Assembly (NCBI GenBank): GCA_035702985.1
Contig: DASSZD010000186.1
Location: 1 to 30,438, forward strand
Origin: JAKAXG01 sp035702985
GTDB lineage: Bacteria; Actinomycetota; Acidimicrobiia; Acidimicrobiales; Palsa-688
DNA length: 30,438 nucleotides
Direction: 5' to 3'
Shown here: positions 7,618 to 16,116 of the stretch, piece by piece
Layout: each line of letters starts with the position of its first letter
How positions within the stretch are numbered: position 1 is the first letter of the stretch
Position numbers and translations under genes: made by a program
Notes under the pieces: model-generated
Databases searched by the model: none
What the model was told of the DNA's origin: nothing
The model's input: only the letters and a program-made list of their open reading frames with translations

Positions 7618-8628
7618 CTAATCCCGAGGGCCGGGAGGAAGCGGATCTCCGGGCGGTCGCATCCCGGGCCCGGAGTGCCATTTCCAGGCCGATGCGACGA
7701 TGTCGTCGAGGCTGTAGCGGGCGTTCCAGCCGAGCAGCTGGGAGGCCCTCCGGTTGTCCGCCCACAGGGCCACCGGGTCTCCGGGCCGGCGCGGGGCGTC
7801 CTCGGCGGGGACCGGCCGCCCGGCGGCCCGTTCGGCTGCGGCCAGGACCTCCCGGACCGACGATCCGGTACCGGTACCCAGGTTGATGGCGGCGGTGGCG
7901 CCCCCGGCGGCCAGGTAGTCCAGCGCCCTCAGGTGGGCGTCGGCCAGGTCGTCGACGTGGATGTAGTCCCGGATGGCGGTGCCGTCGGGAGTGGGGTAGT
8001 CGGTCCCGAACACCTTGAGCGCCGGGGCCTCCCCGAGCAGCGCCTTCATGGCCACCGGCACCAGGTTGAGCGAGTAGGTCCAGTCCTCGCCGATGGACCC
8101 GTCCATGGCCGCCCCGGCGGCGTTGAAGTAGCGCAGGCTCACCGACGTCATCCCGTGGCACACGCCGTACCAGTGCAGCATCCTCTCCACCAGGGCCTTG
8201 CTCTCGCCGTAGGGGCTCTCCGGCCGGATGGGGGCGTCCTCGCCGACGGGGGCCTGCTCGGGGGTGCCGTACACGGCGCAGGAGGAGGAGAACACCACGC
8301 GGGCCACCCCGGCCCGGTGGGCCGCCTCCAGCAGGCGGGCGGTGCCGCCGACATTGTTCTGGAAGTAGCGGCCCGGGTCCTCGAACGACTCGCCGGCCGC
8401 CTTGTAGGCGGCGAAGTGGACGATGGCGTCAACCCGGTGTTGAGAGACGGTCTCGGTCACCAGTTCGGCGTCGGCGATGTCACCGATCACCAGGGGTGTG
8501 TCGCCGATGGCGTCGCGGTGCCCGAACTCCATGCTGTCCAGGACCACCACCTGCTCGCCCCGCAGGCGCAGCTGGCGGACGGTGTGCGACCCGATGTAGC
8601 CGGCTCCGCCGGTGACGAGAACAGACAT
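7618..8628 (-). CDS. galE: UDP-glucose 4-epimerase
   Basis: The 336-residue extended short-chain dehydrogenase interconverts UDP-glucose and UDP-galactose using bound NAD, supplying galactosyl units to cell-envelope glycans. The Rossmann motif TGGAGYIG is at residues 6-13. The catalytic triad is visible as S116 (in SSSCAVYG), Y140 and K144 (in SPYGESK). Characteristic SLRYFNAAGA and RDYIHVDDLA motifs follow. Length is normal. ATG 8628 lacks a Shine-Dalgarno and has GAGACT 6 nt upstream, so the message may be leaderless. It is divergent from the small membrane protein across 43 bp and precedes the NlpC/P60 gene on the same strand. Confidence 0.95.
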   Translation of the reverse strand: MSVLVTGGAGYIGSHTVRQLRLRGEQVVVLDSMEFGHRDAIGDTPLVIGDIADAELVTETVSQHRVDAIVHFAAYKAAGESFEDPGRYFQNNVGGTARLLEAAHRAGVARVVFSSSCAVYGTPEQAPVGEDAPIRPESPYGESKALVERMLHWYGVCHGMTSVSLRYFNAAGAAMDGSIGEDWTYSLNLVPVAMKALLGEAPALKVFGTDYPTPDGTAIRDYIHVDDLADAHLRALDYLAAGGATAAINLGTGTGSSVREVLAAAERAAGRPVPAEDAPRRPGDPVALWADNRRASQLLGWNARYSLDDIVASAWKWHSGPGMRPPGDPLPPGPRD

Positions 8629-8671
8629 GGCTGCAGTCTCGCAGACCGCCGCCGCGTGTCAGGATCCAACG
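8629..8671. promoter_or_regulatory. 43-bp divergent promoter between galE and the YdjM-like gene
   Basis: On the minus strand GAGACT (complement of 8635-8640) lies 6 nt before the galE ATG. On the plus strand CAGGAT (8660-8665) lies 6 nt before GTG 8672. Both hexamers keep the -10 A at position 2 and T at position 6. Neither gene has a ribosome-binding site. Confidence 0.45.
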
Positions 8672-9130
8672 GTGCTCGTGACCAGCCATGTTCTCGCCGG
8701 GGCGCTCATCGGGCGGGCGCTCGGCCGCCACCCCCTGGGGGCGTTTGCGGCGGGCGTGGTCTCCCATTTCGCCATGGACGCCTGCCCCCACTGGGGGTCG
8801 GCCGGGGTGGCCATGGACGAGGAGTTCATGCGGGTGGCCCGCTGCGACGGGTGCTGCGGGCTGGCCGCCCTGGCGGTCGCCGCCGGCCTGTCGTCGAAGG
8901 AGAGCCGGCGGGCCGTCGCCGCGGCCATGATCGGCGGGGCCGTGGTCGACGCCGACAAGCCGTTGCTCCACTTCTTCGGGTGGAACCCCTTCCCGGGCCC
9001 GGTCAGGCGATTCCACCAGCGGATCCAGAACGAGGCCCCCCACCGGTTGCCCTACGAGGTGGCCACGGCCGGCGTCCTGGGGGTGCTGGCGGTGGCCGTG
9101 CTGGGCGGCGGACGCCTCCGCGGCGACTGA
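8672..9130 (+). CDS. Small membrane protein resembling YdjM/DUF457 metal-dependent hydrolases
   Basis: The 152-residue protein starts with VTSHVLAGALIGRALG and continues with SHFAMDACPHWG, a His-rich pattern like the YdjM/DUF457 family of membrane-bound putative hydrolases. It also has ADKPLLHFFGWNPFP and a C-terminal hydrophobic segment (ATAGVLGVLAVAVLG). It is shorter than typical YdjM and more cysteine-rich (CDGCCG), so the family match is moderate. The start is set at GTG 8672, 6 nt after CAGGAT; the frame is open back to 8612, overlapping galE. The function is not known. Confidence 0.7.
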   Translation: MLVTSHVLAGALIGRALGRHPLGAFAAGVVSHFAMDACPHWGSAGVAMDEEFMRVARCDGCCGLAALAVAAGLSSKESRRAVAAAMIGGAVVDADKPLLHFFGWNPFPGPVRRFHQRIQNEAPHRLPYEVATAGVLGVLAVAVLGGGRLRGD

Positions 9131-9370
9131 ACCGGAGACCCCGGACCGGCCGGTCGAGCGGCCGCCGCCGGCCGCCGGCGGATGGCGCGACCTGTTTGCG
9201 ACCTTCCTGCGACAGGACTGAAACCACCCCCGGGTAGCTTCGATGTCGAACGGCGCACGTGGTCACAACACCCTCGGACGCCCACCGTTCTCGAGCCCGG
9301 CCGGCGGAACAAGGTCCCGTCTCCCGCCGGCCGGTGCTCGGGACGCCTCCCCCGGCCCTCCGCCGGTCGG
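9131..9370. other. Convergent intergenic region without recognisable features
   Basis: This gap separates the ends of the YdjM-like gene (+) and the SpoIIE-type gene (-). It contains GC-rich short inverted repeats near 9145-9180 but no T-tract and no open frame with protein character. Confidence 0.5.
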
Positions 9371-12076
9371 CTACCGGTCCCCGCCGGTACCGGTGTAGCG
9401 GACCAGGAGCAGGCAGCAGTCGTCCACCGGCCCCTGGCAGTGCTCGGTCATGATCGTGTCGGCCAACCCGTCGAGGGGACCGGCGCAGTGGTCGGCCACC
9501 GTCGCCATCAGGTGGCGGATGCCGTCGTCCAGGCTGGCCTGGCGGCGCTCGATGACCCCGTCGCTGTAGAGGACCAGGGTGTCACCCGGGTTCAGGGTGA
9601 GGATCTGGTCCGTCCCGGCCGCCGCCGGCGTGCCGAGCGGGGCTCCGCCCCGGTGGTCGAGGGCGGTGACCGTCCCGTCCGGTCGGCACAGCAGGGGCGG
9701 GAGGTGGCCGGCGCTGGCCCAGCGCAGCTCCCCGGTGGCCGGCTGCAGCCGGGCGTACAGGGCGGTGGCGAAGCCGCCGTCGGGCCCGCCCAGCCGCCGG
9801 TTGAGGTCGGCCAGCAGGGCGGCCGGGCTGGGCTCGACGGCCGCCAGCGCCCGGGCGCCGTGGCGCAGCTCGCACATGTGGGACACGGCGTCCATGCCGT
9901 GGCCGGCGGCGTCACCCAGACCGATCAGCACCGTGCCGTCGGGGACCAGCTCGGCCTCCCACCAGTCGCCGGCCACGTCGCCGCCGGCCGGGAGGTAGCG
10001 GGCGGCGAACTCCACCCCCGGGGTGCGGGGCGGCTGGCTCGGCAGCAGGGCCTCCACCAGGGACTGCACCATCTGGTGCTGGGCCTTCCAGCTCTGGGCC
10101 AGGTCGAGGGCGATGGCCGCCCGGGTGCCCAACCCGGACAGGGTTTCGACCACCCGGGGGGTCAGCCGCCGGCCGGAGCCGAGGAAGGTCAGCCCGATGA
10201 CCCCGATGAGCTCGCCCCGCAGGGTGATCGGCACGCACAGTCCGGTACCGCTGTCGGGGTCCCCGCCCAGAGCGGCGAAATCCAGGCCCTGGTACAGGTA
10301 CTGGAGCAGGCGCCCCACCCCGTGGTCGATCAGCTGCACCTCGCCTGTCCGGTACGCCCTGGTGTGCGGCACGTCCACGTCCAGGCTGAGCGGGGGTGTG
10401 GACTTCAGCAGGTCGGCCTGCTCCGGGTAGCCCTCGATGGCCATGGCCACCCGGCGCAGCACCGCACCGTCGGCCAGGTAGACGGCACACCAGTCGCCCA
10501 GGCGGGGCACGGCGTGCTGGACCAGCCGCTCCAGGACCTCGGTGGGGTCCCGGGCCGTCACCATGATCTGGGTGGCGTCGGTGAGGAACGCCAGCGCCTG
10601 GCGGGCCTCCTCGTCGCTGGTGGCCAGGCGGGAGCGCTCCAAGGCCTGCGACAGGGCCCCGGCCAGTGACCGGGCGAAGAGGACCTGGGAGTCCTCGGGC
10701 ATGTGCCCTCCCACGAAGGAGAAGGCCACCAGCCCGAACCTCTGCTGCCCGGCCGCCAGCGGTATCTGGTGCAGGGCCCGCTCACCGGCGTAGTAGCCGG
10801 TCAGGTCCGGGAACCGGGCGCAGATCTCGTCCAGCGAGTGCATCAGCAGGGGCTCTCCGGAGCGCACCACGACGGCGCCCGGCAGGTCGGCGTCGAGGGC
10901 GATCTCGTCGTAGCGGTCCGGCCCGGGGGTGGACGCCCCCCGCCACGCCACCGACCGCAGCGTGCCCTCCCCGCTGAGCAGGTAAACCCGGATGCTGGCC
11001 ACGCCGGGGAATTCCATGGCCCGGTCGGCGACCAGCGCCGCCATCTCCTGGGGGCTGGAGGCGCCGGCCAGCTCGACGTTGACCCTCTGCAGCAGCTCCA
11101 GACGCGACGCCTCCCGGTGCAGCTCCGGGATCCGTTCCATCTCGGCGCCGACCACATCGCGGAAGGGGCGGGCCGGGGGAGGGTCCTCCCCCCGGGCCCG
11201 GGCCCGCAGCTGCTCGACCAGGGAGCTGACGTACCACCGCCGGAACACCGTGTGCAGGTGGGGTGGGGCCAGGCTGAGCAGCCGGGCCGAGCGGGCGTAG
11301 CGGTCGGCCTGGTCCAGCGCCGCCAGGTAGCGCTCCCCGGCCGCCGCGGCCGACAGGGGCAGGCGCAGCTCCAGGTGGGTCCAGTCGTCGCCCCGGGCGG
11401 CGGCGGCCGCCGCCTGCCGCTTGATGGCCGCCCGGGCCTCGGCGAAGTCGTCGGTGACGGTCTCGACCAGCCGGGCCATCTCCGGCGCCATCGCCGCCCC
11501 GCCGGTCGCCTGGCCCTCGCGGACCAGGATCAGCTCCCGCACCACGTTGTCGATGTGGGCCTTGGCGGCGACCAGCATCTCCGTGTCCACCGCCCCCAGC
11601 CGCACGGTGTAGAGGGGGCCGTGCCCGGGATCGTCGATGTCGGGGAACGAACGCAGCAGGGCGTCGATGTCGGCGGTCGCCTGTTCGGGCCGGACAGCCG
11701 GCGACCCGCCGACCGCCAGCTCCGCCCACACCGTCTTGCCGCCCTCCGGCCCGGCCTCCACGCCCCACCCCTCGGCCAGGGCGGCGATCATGGCCAGGCC
11801 ACGGCCGGTCATGGCTCCGGTGTTCTGCTGCAGCAGGATGGGGGCGCTGCGGCCGGCGTCGGACACCTCGATGCGTACCCGGTCGCCCACGGCCAGCCTC
11901 AGGGCCACCGGCGGCTGTCCGTGCAGCGCGGCGTTGGTGACCAGTTCGCTGACCACCAGCTCGGCGTCGGCGGCCAGCTCCGCCGGCCACTCCGACAGGG
12001 AGGACCTCACGAACCGCCGGGCCCGGGGCACGGCGTCGGGCCCGGACCCCAGGGTCAGCTCGGCCGAGGATTCCAA
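9371..12076 (-). CDS. HATPase-GAF-GAF-SpoIIE multidomain PP2C phosphatase
   Basis: This 901-residue regulator fuses an RsbW-like HATPase domain (1-122; N-box ELVTNAALHG, G-boxes at 73 and 90-97) to a helical region (about 135-325), two GAF-type sensor domains (about 328-485 and 500-662) and a C-terminal SpoIIE/RsbU PP2C domain (670-895). Phosphatase motifs are GDWW (703-706), GDAAGHG (721-727), YSDG (837-840) and DDCC (885-888). The usual GD(F/W)YD is GDWWE here, so the second Asp is replaced by Glu. Such proteins normally dephosphorylate STAS anti-sigma antagonists; a STAS gene lies at 17134. The start must be TTG 12076 or later, because an in-frame TAG lies five codons upstream. Confidence 0.92.
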   Translation of the reverse strand: MESSAELTLGSGPDAVPRARRFVRSSLSEWPAELAADAELVVSELVTNAALHGQPPVALRLAVGDRVRIEVSDAGRSAPILLQQNTGAMTGRGLAMIAALAEGWGVEAGPEGGKTVWAELAVGGSPAVRPEQATADIDALLRSFPDIDDPGHGPLYTVRLGAVDTEMLVAAKAHIDNVVRELILVREGQATGGAAMAPEMARLVETVTDDFAEARAAIKRQAAAAAARGDDWTHLELRLPLSAAAAGERYLAALDQADRYARSARLLSLAPPHLHTVFRRWYVSSLVEQLRARARGEDPPPARPFRDVVGAEMERIPELHREASRLELLQRVNVELAGASSPQEMAALVADRAMEFPGVASIRVYLLSGEGTLRSVAWRGASTPGPDRYDEIALDADLPGAVVVRSGEPLLMHSLDEICARFPDLTGYYAGERALHQIPLAAGQQRFGLVAFSFVGGHMPEDSQVLFARSLAGALSQALERSRLATSDEEARQALAFLTDATQIMVTARDPTEVLERLVQHAVPRLGDWCAVYLADGAVLRRVAMAIEGYPEQADLLKSTPPLSLDVDVPHTRAYRTGEVQLIDHGVGRLLQYLYQGLDFAALGGDPDSGTGLCVPITLRGELIGVIGLTFLGSGRRLTPRVVETLSGLGTRAAIALDLAQSWKAQHQMVQSLVEALLPSQPPRTPGVEFAARYLPAGGDVAGDWWEAELVPDGTVLIGLGDAAGHGMDAVSHMCELRHGARALAAVEPSPAALLADLNRRLGGPDGGFATALYARLQPATGELRWASAGHLPPLLCRPDGTVTALDHRGGAPLGTPAAAGTDQILTLNPGDTLVLYSDGVIERRQASLDDGIRHLMATVADHCAGPLDGLADTIMTEHCQGPVDDCCLLLVRYTGTGGDR

Positions 12077-12211
12077 CGGAGGCTCGGACTACGACGGGAG
12101 GGGCGGGTCCGCCCTGACCGCGGTGCTGACCGGATGGCATCGTCGACCGGTCGTCAACCTCATCGTCTCCAAGATTACCCAGACCGGACAGTCGACACCG
12201 CCGGGAGCACC

Positions 12212-12234
12212 GGGGCCCCACCCGGCGTGGCCCC
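12212..12234 (-). terminator. Possible hairpin downstream of the FAD oxidoreductase gene
   Basis: GGGGCC (12212-12217) pairs with GGCCCC (12229-12234) across an 11-nt loop, about 20 bp past the stop of the oxidoreductase. There is no U-tract, so intrinsic termination is uncertain. Confidence 0.3.
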
Positions 12235-12252
12235 GTTGTGGCGCTCTAGGTG

Positions 12253-13656
12253 TCAGAGCGTCGCGGGCCGGATGTTGGGGTTCAGGCGGAAGACGTTGTC
12301 GGGGTCGTAGGTGGCCTTGACCCCGGCCAGCCGCTCGTACTTGGCGGCACCGTAGGTGGCCCGCAGCCGGTCGTCCTCGAACTCGCTCATGAAGTTGACG
12401 TAGCTGGCGACGGTCCCGGTGCGGGCGGTCAGGTCGGACCAGAAGTCCCTCACCCACTGCCGGTCGGCGTCGAGCAGGTCGGCGGTGGGGGCCACCGCCG
12501 CGATATTGAGCACGTAGCGGGTGTCCCGGCCCCCGCCGAAGGCGGTTTCCTCCTCGCTGTGGCGGGCGAAGTCCCCGCCGAGGACGAACGTCGGCATGAA
12601 CGACATGGGGGACGATTTCCTCGGGAAGTGCCGGGCGATCACCTCGATGACCGGATCCGTCAGCTCCTCCAGGTACAGGGCCTTCTCGTATCCACGGCAC
12701 TGCCACGGGGCGCTCTCGTCGAACATCTGCTGCAGGTGGGTGTAGGGGATGGGGGTGTCGAAGACGAACTGCGGCGGCTGCGCCGCCCGCAGGTCGGCGG
12801 CCGCCCGGGCCCCGGCCCCGTCGGGATCGAAGTCCGCCACCAGGACGGCATAGCCGGCCACGCCCTGGAAGCTGTCCGGCACGAATGGGGCGGGCGGGGC
12901 GTTGAGGGCGGCCAGGAAGATGCCCAGGCCTTCGTCCAGCGACGGGACCAGGTCCCGGGCGGCCCGGAAGGCGTCCGGCCCGTGATCGAGATCCCAGAAG
13001 CTGAGGGCCAGCTGCACCATCGGGCCGGTGGGGTGGAGCGAGAACTCGAACGAGGTGACCACCCCGAAGTTGCCGCCCCCGCCCCGGATGGCCCAGAACA
13101 GGTCCGGGTACTCCTGCCGGGAGGCGGTGAGGACCCGGGAGTCGGCGGTGACCACCTCGGCCGACGTGAGGTTGTCGCAGCTCAACCCGGCCCGCCGGGT
13201 CATCCACCCCATGCCTCCGCCCAGGGTCAGGCCGCCGATTCCGGTGTGGCTGATGAACCCGCCCGGGACGCCCAGGGCGTGTTCCTGGGTGGCCGAGTCG
13301 ACCTGGGACCAGCGCGCCCCGCCACCGCAGGTCGCCCGGCGCCCCCCGGGGTCGACGTCCACCCGGTCCAGGGGACCCAGGTCGATCATCACCGCGTCGT
13401 CGGCGATGCAGGCCCCGGCGAAGCCGTGGCCCCCGCCGCGCACGGCGATCACCCGGCCCTCCGAGCGGGCGAAACGCACGGCCTCGGCCACGTCCGCCGG
13501 TGACGTGGCCCGGGCGATCACCCACGGTCGGCGGTCGATGTCCCCGTTCCAGACGCACTCGGCGCGCACCGCGTCGTAGTCGGTGTCGGCGGCGGTGACC
13601 ACCCGGCCGGCGAACCTGCCCCGGAACGACTCGAGACTCCCGGCGGTGACGGCCAT
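12253..13656 (-). CDS. FAD-binding (berberine-bridge-type) oxidoreductase
   Basis: The 467-residue flavoenzyme has a PCMH-type FAD-binding domain in its first half (WVIARATSPADV, AVRGGGHGFAG, GGFISHTGIGGLTLGGG, FWAIRGGGGNFGVVTSFEF) and a BBE domain at the C-terminus ending YDPDNVFRLNPNI. H77 in RGGGHG is the expected 8-alpha-histidyl FAD attachment site. The cysteine used for bicovalent binding is absent (ISHTGIGG), so a monocovalent 6-hydroxynicotine-oxidase-like enzyme is likely. The substrate is unknown; the family oxidises sugars, alkaloids and polyketides. ATG 13656 has a strong Shine-Dalgarno GGGGAGGA (complement of 13661-13668). Confidence 0.92.
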   Translation of the reverse strand: MAVTAGSLESFRGRFAGRVVTAADTDYDAVRAECVWNGDIDRRPWVIARATSPADVAEAVRFARSEGRVIAVRGGGHGFAGACIADDAVMIDLGPLDRVDVDPGGRRATCGGGARWSQVDSATQEHALGVPGGFISHTGIGGLTLGGGMGWMTRRAGLSCDNLTSAEVVTADSRVLTASRQEYPDLFWAIRGGGGNFGVVTSFEFSLHPTGPMVQLALSFWDLDHGPDAFRAARDLVPSLDEGLGIFLAALNAPPAPFVPDSFQGVAGYAVLVADFDPDGAGARAAADLRAAQPPQFVFDTPIPYTHLQQMFDESAPWQCRGYEKALYLEELTDPVIEVIARHFPRKSSPMSFMPTFVLGGDFARHSEEETAFGGGRDTRYVLNIAAVAPTADLLDADRQWVRDFWSDLTARTGTVASYVNFMSEFEDDRLRATYGAAKYERLAGVKATYDPDNVFRLNPNIRPATL

Positions 13657-13979
13657 GGCTTCCTCCCCTGTGGTGTTGTCCCCTCGGCGACCCCTCGGCC
13701 GACCCGGCCGGGGACGGCGCCGTCCGGGGCCGTCGTCGCATTCGACTCCGTCCGGGTGGCCGGCTCAAGCGAAAGTGTCGGCCGGTCAACGCCGAGCGTG
13801 CCCGCCCCGGCGGAGTAGGCCGGTGTGGCGCGGAGGGGCGCGGCTCTGTCGCTCGACGGTCTCGCTTAACCGCGTAAACCCGCGTAGCATCGCCGCCAAC
13901 CCTCACCTCACACGGTCGACACGGCCGTGCTCGTCGGTGTGCGGTGAGCCGGAACCATCCATCCAGCAGGGGGAGAACC
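13657..13979. promoter_or_regulatory. Divergent intergenic region with a putative promoter for the alcohol dehydrogenase
   Basis: This 323-bp gap separates the FAD oxidoreductase (-) from the alcohol dehydrogenase (+). CGCGTA occurs twice in a relatively AT-rich island at 13866-13890, and TAGCAT at 13885-13890 is a plausible plus-strand -10, giving an untranslated leader of about 80 nt. No good -35 was found. The rest is GC-rich and holds no gene I can support. Confidence 0.4.
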
Positions 13980-15101
13980 ATGCGTACACGTGGCGCAGTC
14001 ATCAAGAAGGCACCCGGGACTTTCGAGGTCGTGGACCTGGAGCTCGACGACCCCCGTCAGGGGGAGATCCAGGTGAAGATGGTGGCGTCGGGGTTGTGCC
14101 ATTCCGACGACCATCTGGCCACGGGGGACATACCGGTGGCGGTGTACCCGTTCTGCGGGGGCCACGAGGGGGCCGGGGTGGTGGAGAAGGTGGGGCCGAA
14201 CACCGGAGGCTTCGAGGTCGGCGACCACGTGGTGTTCTCCTTCCTGCCCGGCTGCGGCCGGTGCCGGTGGTGCGCGTCGGGCATGCAGAACCTGTGCGAC
14301 CTGGGCGCCGGGCTGCTCACCGGGGCCCGTCCGGAGGATCCCACCAGCTACCGGATGCACACCCTCGACGGTGCCGACGTGGGCCAGATGTGCGGCATCT
14401 CGACCTTCGCCGAGCACACCGTCGTGAGCCTGGCCTCGGCCGTCAAGGTGGACAAGGACCTTCCGCTCGACAAGGTGTGCCTGCTGGGCTGCGGCGTGGG
14501 CACCGGCTGGGGCTCGGCTGTCAACTCGGCCCAGGTTCGCCCGGGGGACACGGTGATCATCATGGGCGTCGGCGGCATCGGGATCAACGCCGTGCAGGGC
14601 GCCGCCCACGCCGGGGCGACCAACGTCATCGCCGTCGACCCGGTGGAGTTGAAGCGGGAGAAGGCTCTGCAGCTCGGCGCCACCCACGCCTTCGCCGACA
14701 TCGCCGAGGCGGACGCCTTCGCCAAGTCGGTCACCAACGGTCAGGGGGCGGACTCCGCCATCGTCACCATCGGAGTGGTCAAGGGCGAGCACGTGGGCCA
14801 GGCGTTCTCGTCGATCCGCAAGGCCGGGACCGTGGTGGTCACCGGCCTCGGTGACATCACCGAGGTGGGGATCCCCATCCCCCTGGGTGAGCTGACCCTG
14901 TTCCAGAAGCGGATCCAGGGCTCCCTTTTCGGGCAGTCGTCCCCGAGCTCGGACATCCTGCGCCAGGCCCAGATGTACCGGGACGGCAGGTTGAAGCTGG
15001 ACGAGCTGGTGACCACGACCTACGGCCTCGACGAGGTGGCCAAGGGGTACGAGGACATGCACGCCGGCAAGAACATCCGCGGCGTGATCCTGTTCGATTG
15101 A
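13980..15101 (+). CDS. NDMA-dependent zinc alcohol dehydrogenase
   Basis: This 373-residue medium-chain dehydrogenase oxidises alcohols with a tightly held NAD that is recycled through mycofactocin in vivo or NDMA in vitro. Sequence features match the actinobacterial NDMA-dependent family: MRTRGAVIKKAPG start, catalytic zinc ligands C40, H62 and C171 (LLGCGVGTGWG), structural zinc cysteines C92, C95, C98 and C106, and the nucleotide-binding GVGGIG at 196-201. The C-terminal GYEDMHAGKNIRGVI is typical. ATG 13980 has GGGGGAG close upstream. No mycofactocin biosynthesis genes are in the window. It overlaps the MoxR gene, pointing to an operon. Confidence 0.92.
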   Translation: MRTRGAVIKKAPGTFEVVDLELDDPRQGEIQVKMVASGLCHSDDHLATGDIPVAVYPFCGGHEGAGVVEKVGPNTGGFEVGDHVVFSFLPGCGRCRWCASGMQNLCDLGAGLLTGARPEDPTSYRMHTLDGADVGQMCGISTFAEHTVVSLASAVKVDKDLPLDKVCLLGCGVGTGWGSAVNSAQVRPGDTVIIMGVGGIGINAVQGAAHAGATNVIAVDPVELKREKALQLGATHAFADIAEADAFAKSVTNGQGADSAIVTIGVVKGEHVGQAFSSIRKAGTVVVTGLGDITEVGIPIPLGELTLFQKRIQGSLFGQSSPSSDILRQAQMYRDGRLKLDELVTTTYGLDEVAKGYEDMHAGKNIRGVILFD

Positions 15102-16102
15102 TCCACGCCGCCCCGCTGACCGGTGCGCTCCCGGCGGCCGCCATGGTGGCGGCCGCTCGGGACGCGCTGGTGGGCCGCCAGCGTGACATCGAGGTGGTGG
15201 CCGCCGCCCTGGCCTCCGGGCGCAGCGTCCTGCTCGAGGGCCCGCCCGGTACCGGTAAGACCACGCTGCTGCGGGCCCTGGCCGCCGGGGCCGGGGTGGG
15301 GCTGGTGCTGGTGGAGGGCAACGCCGAGCTCAGCCCGGCCCGCCTGATCGGCCACCACGACCCGTCCCGGGTGCTGAGCGAGGGGTACCGCAGCGACGTC
15401 TTCGAACCGGGCCCGCTGCTGGAGGCCATGACCACCGGCTCGGTCTTCTACGTCGAGGAGCTCAACCGGGTTCCGGAGGAGACCCTCAACGTCCTGCTCG
15501 GGGTGCTGTCCGAGCGGCGCACCCAGGTGCCGCGTTTCGGCGAGGTGGTGGCCAACCCCACCTTCCGACTGGTGGCGGCCATGAACCCCTACGACGCGGT
15601 CGGCACGGGCCGGATCACCCCGGCCCTGTACGACCGGACCTGCCGGGTCGGCATCGGCTACCAGAGCGAGGCCGAAGAGCGCGACATCGTCGCCCGTATG
15701 GCCCCCGGCCCGGCCCCGCTGGTGCGCCGGGCGGTCCGTGCCGTGCGGCTCAGCCGCGATCACCCGGACCTGCGGATCGGGTCCTCGGTGCGCGGCGCCA
15801 TCGACGTGGTGGCGGTGGCCGGGGAGCTGGCCGCCCTCCGCCATGTCTCCCCGCCTCCGCCCGGCCAGCCGGCCGATCCCCGCTGGGCGGCCACCGAGAT
15901 CGACGCCGCGGTCACCGCCCTCTCCGGCCGGGTGACCGTGCGGGAGGGGTCGGCCCGCACCCCGGAGAGCATCATCGAGGAGATCTGGACCCGGGCCGCC
16001 GACACGCCCGACGACGAGCGGGCCGGGCCGCCGGAGAGCGAGGGAAAAGCCCCCGGTCCGGCCCCGCTCCCGGCGGACCGGACCGCTCCCAGCCGCCGCT
16101 GA
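15098..16102 (+). CDS. MoxR-type AAA ATPase
   Basis: This 334-residue AAA+ ATPase belongs to the MoxR/CoxD-like group, which works with VWA proteins as a chaperone in enzyme maturation. Walker A is GPPGTGKT (48-55) and Walker B is VFYVEELNR (116-124), with Val-Glu-Glu replacing the usual Asp-Glu. A sensor region AAMNPYDAVGTGRITPALYDR follows in two parts. The C-terminal 40 residues are Pro/Glu-rich. The start could be TTG 15098, overlapping the dehydrogenase stop in a TTGA arrangement, or ATG 15143; both leave the domain intact. The VWA gene follows at once, so dehydrogenase, MoxR and VWA are likely co-transcribed. Confidence 0.9.
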   Translation: MIHAAPLTGALPAAAMVAAARDALVGRQRDIEVVAAALASGRSVLLEGPPGTGKTTLLRALAAGAGVGLVLVEGNAELSPARLIGHHDPSRVLSEGYRSDVFEPGPLLEAMTTGSVFYVEELNRVPEETLNVLLGVLSERRTQVPRFGEVVANPTFRLVAAMNPYDAVGTGRITPALYDRTCRVGIGYQSEAEERDIVARMAPGPAPLVRRAVRAVRLSRDHPDLRIGSSVRGAIDVVAVAGELAALRHVSPPPPGQPADPRWAATEIDAAVTALSGRVTVREGSARTPESIIEEIWTRAADTPDDERAGPPESEGKAPGPAPLPADRTAPSRR

Positions 16103-16116
16103 CCGATCCGGCCGAG

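Noticed and set aside
9182..12320. Several long plus-strand frames opposite the SpoIIE-type gene
   Set aside because: Compositional shadows; no conserved motifs, and the minus-strand gene has intact domains throughout.
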